Shown in pieces: positions 39,049-46,453 of a stretch of DNA of 64,000 nt. Made by a program: the position numbers and the translations under genes. Positions within the stretch are counted from its first letter, which is position 1; every line of letters starts with the position of its first letter. The notes under the pieces were generated by a model. That model did no database searches, was not told where the DNA came from, and saw only the letters and a program-made list of their open reading frames with translations. The stretch comes from a gamma proteobacterium endosymbiont of Lamellibrachia anaximandri (GTDB taxonomy: Bacteria; Pseudomonadota; Gammaproteobacteria; Chromatiales; Chromatiaceae), in NCBI GenBank assembly GCA_016756855.1, contig JAESPD010000014.1, positions 1-64,000 on the forward strand. Direction: 5' to 3'.

Positions 39049-39371
39049 TGTTGATCCAGGTAATGACGCAACCGTTCCATGTAACTGTCGATGGGCTCAT
39101 CGCTCTCTCTGGGTACCAGAAAGGTCAGCCGGGCCGCCTTGATATAGGGTGTGCGGGAGCCATCGTCGGCGGGTGTGCGTTCTGTGATCACCCGCCGCGC
39201 CAAGGTCAGGGTCTCCTGGGGGTTTTCACAGTGTCTGGGCAGGGTGATGTTGCGTGCATACCACTGCGCGCTTGCCGATATGACCAGCAGGATCACCAAT
39301 ACAGCAGCGATCAGCCGCCAGAGCCTGAATTCATTTTTTGTCTCCTGCATGGGTAAGGAAGTGTTGTTCAT
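39039..39371 (-). CDS. Hypothetical single-TM protein
   Basis: 110 aa with N-terminal TM helix; translationally coupled to the kinase. Confidence 0.65.
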   Translation of the reverse strand: MNNTSLPMQETKNEFRLWRLIAAVLVILLVISASAQWYARNITLPRHCENPQETLTLARRVITERTPADDGSRTPYIKAARLTFLVPRESDEPIDSYMERLRHYLDQQCR

Positions 39372-39374
39372 TGC

Positions 39375-40790
39375 TTAGTGGGCCACTGCCGGATTTATGT
39401 GAGCAGCGGGTTTTCGACTGGCCGATTGCCTGCTGTTGAGTAAGCGCCGGGCTGTAACAGCGCCCTGAATGATGCGGTCCCTCGCCGAAACCCCATCAAG
39501 ATAGTTTGCTGCCAGATGGAGGCCGCGATGTTTGCCCAATTGTGATCTGATCGATTCGGTGCGCTCATAGTAGTGCCCGTGATAGAGCGGCAAAGCCTGC
39601 GTATGCTTTACGCTACGGACATATTCCGGTTCACCGGTCACTCCCACCAACTGCCGCAGATCGTGCAGGGTGTTGTCCACCATCTGCTGTTCGTTCCAAC
39701 TGCAACGATGGGGATGGCGGGCACCGCCGATGTAGCTTGTGAGCAGCACCTTACCATTGGGCGCCCGATTCGGAAAAAGAGTACTCATCCACATGTTGCC
39801 ATTGAAACTGAGCTGCTCCTGACGGGGGGCGAGAAATCCCGTTCCGTCCAGTGGATGCGCGATGTTATCTCGTGCCATGCCCAAATGGAGTACCGTCAAC
39901 GGTGCATACTCGATTCCCTGCAGCAATTTTCCAAGCTCCCCGTTAATGGGGTTTAGGAGATTCGCGGCAGTAGGTGCCGGTGTGCTTATCACAAGCTGCT
40001 CGAAACGACGGGTGATCTCGATGCCTTGACTGTTCACGCCGGTAACGCACCAGCCGCCCCTGTCTGCGGGTTCAATATCCACCGCTTTGAAGCCTCTGCG
40101 CGTATTGATAGCTGGGTGTGCCGCCATCTGTCCCGTCAATTGAGTCATACCGCCAAGGAATGAAAATGCCTCAGCCATGTTGGCGCGGCCTTTTTTATGC
40201 AGTACCCGGTTGATAAACATCCCACTGGTAAAGCTGCCATAGCGACGTTCCAGAGCCGTTAGTCGTGGCAGTACGGCCCAGGCGTTTGCCATATCGGGAT
40301 CAGAGGCCAGGGTGCCGGCGATGAAAGGGTCCATCACCTTTTCCAGAATCTCGCTGCCCAAGCGGCGCCTGATGAACTCACTCACAGTCTCCCGTTCGTG
40401 CCCCCCTTTTGCAACCAACAACTCCGTCGCCATACGCAGTTTACCCCGCAGGCTCCACATGGGCGATGCCAACAAGGCGGGCAGTTTCATGGGGACCGGT
40501 CGAAGTTCACCTTTGTGCACCACATAGCGACGCATATCAGTGCCGCGTGAAATCTTCTTATCGGACAGGCCAGATGCCTCAACCAACTGATCCACTTCCT
40601 GGTGAAAGTTCATCAGAATACCGGCGGCATCCTCGGTCAGATAACCGGATTCACTATGACTGCGAATTTTGCCACCCAGGCGTGGTGCTGCATCCCAAAC
40701 CTCGGGTCGAGCGCCACCCTCGGCCAGCCACCATGCAGTGGAAAGGCCGGAGATACCGCCGCCGATGATTAGAATATTCGCTTCGCTCAT
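39375..40790 (-). CDS. hemY: HemY-like protoporphyrinogen/coproporphyrinogen oxidase
   Basis: FAD motif ANILIIGGGISGLSTAWWLAEGGARPEVWDAAPRLGGKI; VMDPFIAGTLASDPD; C-terminal GVSARDRIIQGAVTARRLL. Confidence 0.82.
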   Translation of the reverse strand: MSEANILIIGGGISGLSTAWWLAEGGARPEVWDAAPRLGGKIRSHSESGYLTEDAAGILMNFHQEVDQLVEASGLSDKKISRGTDMRRYVVHKGELRPVPMKLPALLASPMWSLRGKLRMATELLVAKGGHERETVSEFIRRRLGSEILEKVMDPFIAGTLASDPDMANAWAVLPRLTALERRYGSFTSGMFINRVLHKKGRANMAEAFSFLGGMTQLTGQMAAHPAINTRRGFKAVDIEPADRGGWCVTGVNSQGIEITRRFEQLVISTPAPTAANLLNPINGELGKLLQGIEYAPLTVLHLGMARDNIAHPLDGTGFLAPRQEQLSFNGNMWMSTLFPNRAPNGKVLLTSYIGGARHPHRCSWNEQQMVDNTLHDLRQLVGVTGEPEYVRSVKHTQALPLYHGHYYERTESIRSQLGKHRGLHLAANYLDGVSARDRIIQGAVTARRLLNSRQSASRKPAAHINPAVAH

Positions 40791-40795
40791 ATTCA

Positions 40796-40845
40796 GGTTA
40801 CAGGTGACAGGGGGAAGGAAACAGGTAACAGGTGACAGGTTGGCC
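40796..40845. repeat. Heptameric GGTNACA-type repeats (left arm)
   Basis: aggttacaggtgacagggggaaggaaacaggtaacaggtgacaggtt; inverse copies at about 41014-41032. Confidence 0.6.
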
Positions 40846-40876
40846 TTGGCTTTGTACCGACATTAGGAAAAGAGTT

Positions 40877-40971
40877 GTAGGCCGGTTCAAGCGTAGCGGA
40901 ACCGGCACCGGCACTCTCGAAAGCTTTGCCACGCTCTGGTCGCCCGATCCGCTACGCTTGATCAGGCCTAC
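40877..40971. repeat. REP-like element family A, copy 4
   Basis: gtaggccggttcaagcgtagcggaaccggc ... ccgatccgctacgcttgatcaggcctac. Confidence 0.85.
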
Positions 40972-41018
40972 AGACTTATGTACCAAGCTGAAGAGCCGGT
41001 TTTGTTCCCTGAAACCTG

Positions 41019-43067
41019 TCACCTGTCACCTCCCTTTAGCTCCCGCCGCATCTTCTCTATCAGATCCCGTCCCAAGGTGCCGAGTCCGCTGCCGTCCGGG
41101 TTCTGATGGCTTTCGATGTATTCGCGAATTTCGGCGAAACGTCTGGCGGCCTGTTCGTTGTCCTTGAGACGGGGCATGCGCTCTTTTGCGATACTGAAGG
41201 CGTCGAAGTCGAGGGCCTTCATATCGAACCCCTTCATGCGTCTGACTGCCCGCATCATGGCGCGGTTGCGGAAGCGGGTCAGGTCGTCGCTGGTAATCTC
41301 CTCAAGGCCTTCCCGGCGGGCAGCGAATTCAGCGGCCTTTTTGATGCCGGCACGGACGAATTCGGGGGCGGTTTTTACGCGTTCAAGCGCTTCAGGGCTC
41401 CATTTAACGCCTGCCATCAGGGTATCCAGCACCCTGACCACATCCTCGACGGCCACCCGTTGTGCGCGACGGCGTTTCACCTCCCGTTCCACAGCGGCCT
41501 CCATCGAGGGCTGGACGAAGAGGCTTACCTGGGGTCCGCGGTCGGAGAGGGCTATTTTCAGTAGATGTTCTGCCTCTTCATCCCAGGGGAAGGCGCGCCT
41601 GGGTTCGTCTTCATCCTCCAGACGTTGCAGGAGCTTCATGTTGACTTCCAGTCGGCCCTCGTTGCGCGCGACGTCTTCAGCTACCTGGCGGACGCCTTCC
41701 TGCAGGAAAGGGGGCATGGTGTCGAGATGGGTTTGCGCCTCAGCGGTCCAGGGCAGGGGAGGTGCATCGCTGATGGGTTGCGCTCCCGCCCTGGCGATGG
41801 AACTGACGCTGCCTGGTGGACGGGAGGGCATGCCGTTTTTGAAGCGATTTTTCGCCAAAGCCGCCATATGCTCTGGGGTGACCACAGTTTCTCCCAGTTT
41901 CCGCACATGGTCTTCAGCCCGCTTGCGTACCATCTTGCGCAGGAAGCCGGGGACACGCAAAAGACGCTTTTCCGCTTCGGACGACCAGGACACATCATCG
42001 GTTATTGCGGGGACCAGTGGCTGGATTACCGGCTTGCCCTGCGGCTGGTAGGAGCACCAGGGATCTGCGTCCATCAGGCTGCCGCCGAGGGCCCTGGGTC
42101 GTGCACGGCAGCCGGTGCAGAGCTGTTGGTATTCGCACTTGCCACACTTGCCGCCCAGGTTAGGATGGGTAAGCTGGGCGAAGGTGGGTGAGTTGTCCCA
42201 GATCTGCCAGAAAGGCGTCTCCCGGATAGTTCCCTCTTCATCGGCGATGTAGGGGCAGGCGGTGACGCCGCCCTCCGGGGTGATGCGGCAGTAGTGGATG
42301 CCCGCCAGGCAGCCGCCGCCCTCGTATCCCTGGGCCCGGGTCAAAGGGGATTCCGGGTCGATTTGATAGGCGATGCGCTTGTAGTGGGGGGCGCAGCGGG
42401 CGCGGATGATCAGGTCGTTGGTGGCGGCTTGGGCCTCTACCAGTTGTTTTAGCACGGCCTCGTAGCGTTGCGGGGTGATGTCGCTCATCGACTCGCCGCG
42501 ACCGGTGCAGACCAGGAAGAAGATGTTCAGCACATGGGCGCCGGTGGCCCGGCTGAAGTCGATCATGCCCTGGACTTCTTGGGCATTCTGCTCGGTGACC
42601 GAGAAGTGGACCTGGAACGGCAGATCGTTTTTGCGGCAGGCCTCCATACCAGCGAGGGTCTTCTCCCAACTGCCGGGGCAGCCACGGAAGGCATCGTGTT
42701 GGGCGGGGTCCAGGGAGTCCAGGCTGATGCCCATGCCCATCACTCCTGCTGCCTTAAGTTGCTGCACCCGGGACTCATTGAGCAGCACGCCGTTGGTGCC
42801 GACCACGATGGAGAGTCCCAGTGAACTGCCGTGGTTGACCAGTTCTTCCAAGTCACGACGCAACAGGGGTTCGCCGCCGGTGAGCACCACCATGGTCTCG
42901 CTGCTGCGGCTGGCGATCTCATCCAGCAGTCCTTTGACCTCGTTGGTGGTGAGTTCGTTTTGACCGCCGTTCTCCCGGGTGTCGGCGTCCATGTAGCAGT
43001 GGTTGCAGGCCAGATTACAGCGGCGGGTGAGATTGACTGCCAGAAGAAAAAGGTCGCGATCAGACAT
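41019..43067 (-). CDS. Radical SAM/SPASM-like protein with multiple C-terminal PCP_red-like repeats
   Basis: CNLACNHCY (CxxxCxxC) radical SAM motif, SPASM-like CGKCEYQQLCTGCRARP, then four W-x(3)-A-(x)n repeats such as VSWSSEAEKRLLRVPGFLRKMVRKRAEDHVRKLG. Start set at MSDRDLFLLAV. Confidence 0.85.
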   Translation of the reverse strand: MSDRDLFLLAVNLTRRCNLACNHCYMDADTRENGGQNELTTNEVKGLLDEIASRSSETMVVLTGGEPLLRRDLEELVNHGSSLGLSIVVGTNGVLLNESRVQQLKAAGVMGMGISLDSLDPAQHDAFRGCPGSWEKTLAGMEACRKNDLPFQVHFSVTEQNAQEVQGMIDFSRATGAHVLNIFFLVCTGRGESMSDITPQRYEAVLKQLVEAQAATNDLIIRARCAPHYKRIAYQIDPESPLTRAQGYEGGGCLAGIHYCRITPEGGVTACPYIADEEGTIRETPFWQIWDNSPTFAQLTHPNLGGKCGKCEYQQLCTGCRARPRALGGSLMDADPWCSYQPQGKPVIQPLVPAITDDVSWSSEAEKRLLRVPGFLRKMVRKRAEDHVRKLGETVVTPEHMAALAKNRFKNGMPSRPPGSVSSIARAGAQPISDAPPLPWTAEAQTHLDTMPPFLQEGVRQVAEDVARNEGRLEVNMKLLQRLEDEDEPRRAFPWDEEAEHLLKIALSDRGPQVSLFVQPSMEAAVEREVKRRRAQRVAVEDVVRVLDTLMAGVKWSPEALERVKTAPEFVRAGIKKAAEFAARREGLEEITSDDLTRFRNRAMMRAVRRMKGFDMKALDFDAFSIAKERMPRLKDNEQAARRFAEIREYIESHQNPDGSGLGTLGRDLIEKMRRELKGGDR

Positions 43068-43080
43068 AGAGGTCGCCTGG

Positions 43081-45369
43081 TCAGGTATTCCCGTTGCGGG
43101 GATCGCTGGGATCGAGGTGGAATACGCCACGTTCGGCCCACTCTGCCTTCACCGCATCCACCGCATCGTGATCGACCGAGTCGAGTCCCTGCCGTCGGGT
43201 CCACCCCTCGATCTCTTTCACCAGCATGCCCTGAACCATCTCAGGTGCCTTGGCGATGCGCTCATGGGCATCTTCGTTCCAGGGCATTGTCTCCTCTACG
43301 GTTGCCGAACCCTGGGTGAAGGTCTGCATGACCTGGCCCAGGAAATCCGCATCGATCTGTTCCATGCCGCTCTGTCCGGCAATGGTTTCAGCAGCCTTCA
43401 CCGTCATATCACGGCAATAACCGGCAGGGACGTTGGCAAGCATCGCCTCAGCATCGCTGTCCCAATCCAGCCTGTGTTCAGGGGAGGAGGGCGTGGGTTG
43501 AGGTGCGGGTTGCACCAGTTCGGCAAAGGGGCAGGCGCTCTTTTTCTCTGCCGCCGGGGCGGAGGGTTGAGCATCGCCCTGCATGGCTGACGCCATTGCG
43601 TCTCGTGCCTTGGCCAGTCCCGCTTCGGCGGTTTGCAGGGAGATCTCACTGAGTCCCTGCTCACTGGCATAGGCTTCGATGCGCTGTTTCGATGCGTCCC
43701 GCATGAAGCCTTCGGGAACCCGCATCAGACGGGCGAGGGCGGCGGCCTGCCAATGCAAGGGTAGGGCCGAGGAATCAGGGCCAAGGGCCGGGGTAGAACG
43801 CAGGGCCGAGGAATCAGGGCCGAGGGCCGAGGCAGAGCGTTCTTTTCCTAGGCTCTTGGCCCTCGGCCCTTGGCCCTGATCCGGCCCTCGGCCCTCATTC
43901 AGGCTCTCATCAAGAAAGGGGCGGATATGGTCAGCCACCACGATTCGATGACCCTCCCCCCGTGCCTTCTTCTCCGCCCGCATGCTCAGGTTGCCCCGCA
44001 GACTGAGGTCGTCCACCGTGAGCAGCAGTTGTTTGGCCGCTTCATCCCAGCGCATGGCCTCTTCGGCAGAGGGTTTGCGTTTCAGCTCACCATTGTCGTA
44101 GGCCTCGACGATCTCGGACATCGCCTGTTCGGCGTGTCCCGGCATCAACTGGGCGGTAGCCTCTTCGACGATGCTTTCGGTGATGACCGTATGGCCGTGT
44201 TCCTGGGCGTAGCGCAGGATCGCCATGCGCGCCATGTTGCGCACGAAGGAGGGAACCCGCTCCATGCGAACCTCTGCCTCGTTGGTCCATGAGGTGGTGA
44301 CCTCGGCAATGCTTTCCACCGGCGGGCGGTACTCCCGCTGGCTCAGTAATACCGCGCAATCCACGTCGTTGAGCAGGGCCTCGGCATTGCCACCGATATC
44401 GAGTTCGTCGTCGGCGTGGATGCCGAGCTTGCCGATCACCAGCAGTGAGGGTTGTTCCAGTTTCAGATAACGGTTGATGACATCGTGGGGCTTGCCGTCG
44501 AGCAGTTTGATCTCCACCGGTATGCCTTGGTCTGCGGCGATGTTTCGCGCCACTTCGAGATGGCCCTGGTAAATCTTCGCCAGACCGGAATCGATGATCT
44601 CTTCGTGCAGTTTCTCCTGCTCCTGGAAACGGAACACCTTGCCCGCCTCCTCGGAGAGCACATCAGCGATACGGTTGAAGGCGACGTAGTGATAATAGGG
44701 ATCGAAGGCGGAGATCACCTTCACCGGCACATTCCACTCCTTGCTCAGGGCGAGGGCGGTGAGCAGCCCGCCGTAGGCGCGGCTGGAACCGTCCACCGCG
44801 ACCACAATGGGGCCTTTTTTGATGGACTTTTGAGGATCCTTGATGACCAGCATGTCGATGTCGCAGCGTCTTGCGACGCGCTGGCAAACAGTGCCGAGTC
44901 GGCTGCCTCTGACGGCGCCCAGGCCCAGTGCACCCATCACCAGCAGATCGTAGTCTCCGATGTTGGTCTCACGTACCAGTTCCCGGTAGTTCTTGCCTTC
45001 CAGGGCGCGGCGTTTGAGTTCGATATTCTGTTGTGACGTCTTCTTCTCCACCTGATCCATGTAAGAGTCGGTGATAATAGAGAGGCCACGTGTGATCAGG
45101 TCGTCATGCGCGTCCCGCTGGCGCTCCAACTCCTCTTCTTCGCGAAACTGCTCCGGCAGACCTCCCTCCATCTGGCGGAAACGCACATCGTGCAGCTTTG
45201 CCGCATAGACGTGGGCAGCCGTCAGGGTGCTGTTCCAGATGCCGGCCAGACTGACTGCCTCTGTAATGCTGCGGTTTGAATGGTCGGAAGAGTCCACCGC
45301 GAGGAGGATGGATTTATACCGGGGAAGGGAGACGGATTCCGGAGTTTGGTTTTGGGCTTGGGATGGCAT
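43081..45369 (-). CDS. Double universal-stress-protein domain protein with PCP_red-like repeats
   Basis: USP motifs (ILLAVDSSDHSNRSITEA; DLLVMGALGLGAVRGSRLGTVCQRV), then five repeats such as TSWTNEAEVRMERVPSFVRNMARMAILRYAQEHG. Confidence 0.85.
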   Translation of the reverse strand: MPSQAQNQTPESVSLPRYKSILLAVDSSDHSNRSITEAVSLAGIWNSTLTAAHVYAAKLHDVRFRQMEGGLPEQFREEEELERQRDAHDDLITRGLSIITDSYMDQVEKKTSQQNIELKRRALEGKNYRELVRETNIGDYDLLVMGALGLGAVRGSRLGTVCQRVARRCDIDMLVIKDPQKSIKKGPIVVAVDGSSRAYGGLLTALALSKEWNVPVKVISAFDPYYHYVAFNRIADVLSEEAGKVFRFQEQEKLHEEIIDSGLAKIYQGHLEVARNIAADQGIPVEIKLLDGKPHDVINRYLKLEQPSLLVIGKLGIHADDELDIGGNAEALLNDVDCAVLLSQREYRPPVESIAEVTTSWTNEAEVRMERVPSFVRNMARMAILRYAQEHGHTVITESIVEEATAQLMPGHAEQAMSEIVEAYDNGELKRKPSAEEAMRWDEAAKQLLLTVDDLSLRGNLSMRAEKKARGEGHRIVVADHIRPFLDESLNEGRGPDQGQGPRAKSLGKERSASALGPDSSALRSTPALGPDSSALPLHWQAAALARLMRVPEGFMRDASKQRIEAYASEQGLSEISLQTAEAGLAKARDAMASAMQGDAQPSAPAAEKKSACPFAELVQPAPQPTPSSPEHRLDWDSDAEAMLANVPAGYCRDMTVKAAETIAGQSGMEQIDADFLGQVMQTFTQGSATVEETMPWNEDAHERIAKAPEMVQGMLVKEIEGWTRRQGLDSVDHDAVDAVKAEWAERGVFHLDPSDPRNGNT
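43764..43899. repeat. Heptamer-type GC-rich inverted repeat inside the USP gene
   Basis: gggccgaggaatcagggccaagggccgggg...gggccgagggccgagg ... ggccctcggcccttggccctgatccggccctcggccctc. Confidence 0.8.
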
Positions 45370-45376
45370 TGACTCA

Positions 45377-45480
45377 GGTAAAAGGTAAAAGGTAAAAGGT
45401 AAAAGGTAAAAAATCGATCTGGACGATCGGCACCAGGTTAAAGGCCTTCTTTAACCTTTCACCTTTGGCCTTTTACCTTT
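45377..45480. repeat. Heptamer tandem repeat (5 x GGTAAAA) with inverted partner
   Basis: Five exact GGTAAAA units at 45377-45411, partner ttaacctttcacctttggccttttaccttt. Confidence 0.8.
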
Positions 45481-45595
45481 AATTATTCAGAAACCAGTAG
45501 ACAACGATGGCTCCGATCACCAATGCATTGATGATCCCGGCGACGATGGCGAGATAGTCGAGCGGCGCCAGGTTCAGCCGTTTTGAAAATATCAT
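45479..45595 (-). CDS. 38-aa single-TM small protein
   Basis: MIFSKRLNLAPLDYLAIVAGIINALVIGAIVVYWFLNN, not in the supplied ORF track; lies in the same-strand gene series. Confidence 0.5.
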   Translation of the reverse strand: MIFSKRLNLAPLDYLAIVAGIINALVIGAIVVYWFLNN

Positions 45596-45652
45596 AGTCC
45601 GGTCTCCATGGGGGACTGCCGGAATAGGCTATCCGACAGCCTCCACAAGGTT

Positions 45653-46384
45653 TTACTTGAAGGTGAAGTCCACGTTGGCGGTGCCGCCGGCGGCAACCTC
45701 AACCTTGGATTTCTGGTCCTTCAGGGTGCCGTGCCAGGCCTTGATGGTGTATTTGCCCGGGGGTACATTGTCGATGCTGAAAGTACCGTCCTCCGCTACC
45801 ATGGCGTAGTAGGGGTTCTTGGCGACAAAGACGAAACCATGCATGAAATCATGGGCGTCGCACTCCACCTTCATGGCAGACCCGCGTTTCAGCTTGACTG
45901 TTTTGGTGACGGTGTTGGGCTCGGGCTGACTGACGTTGAAGACAGTCTTCTTGGTGCGTCCGATGATCTCGTAGGTGTGGATATTATGTAGGATAGGATC
46001 CTGATTGACGGCTGCGATCTTGGTTTCGTTCTTCATTACCTGCAGGAAGGGCTTGAACTCACAACCTTTCTGATCCAGGATTGCACTGGAGATCGAGGCG
46101 TCGAAGGCCTTGCCTGTTTTGACCTTGTCCAGATAGACAACTGTGTCCATCAGTGAGCCATTGTTGACTCGAACATAGTCGATCTCGCGGGTGCCTGTGC
46201 CGCAGACATCATTGTCTTTGGAAATCTTGTAGGTTTTTGGCGCTTTGTCCTTGCCGGCAAAACTCACCTTGCCGGTGATGGTGCCGCCGTTGCTGACGGA
46301 GACCTCTTTGTATTTAGCGGCCTGTCCAGCGACAGGCAGGGCGCAGAGGCCGGCCAGACTGAGGGCGATGATCAACTTCTTCAT
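45653..46384 (-). CDS. Secreted cupredoxin-like/carboxypeptidase-regulatory-like protein
   Basis: Signal peptide; DPILHNIHTYE and VECDAHDFMHGFVFV resemble a cupredoxin His...Cys-His-Met arrangement; C-terminal GTFSIDNVPPGKYTIKAWH. Confidence 0.7.
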   Translation of the reverse strand: MKKLIIALSLAGLCALPVAGQAAKYKEVSVSNGGTITGKVSFAGKDKAPKTYKISKDNDVCGTGTREIDYVRVNNGSLMDTVVYLDKVKTGKAFDASISSAILDQKGCEFKPFLQVMKNETKIAAVNQDPILHNIHTYEIIGRTKKTVFNVSQPEPNTVTKTVKLKRGSAMKVECDAHDFMHGFVFVAKNPYYAMVAEDGTFSIDNVPPGKYTIKAWHGTLKDQKSKVEVAAGGTANVDFTFK

Positions 46385-46453
46385 TTTGCTGACTCTCCTA
46401 GTGTTAACAGCGATGTGACATTACTCGGTGTGATGAAAAAAATGCAATTCAAC

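Noticed and set aside
45377-45480. CRISPR-like repeat array
   Set aside because: Seven-nt contiguous repeats with no spacers; no cas genes in the window.
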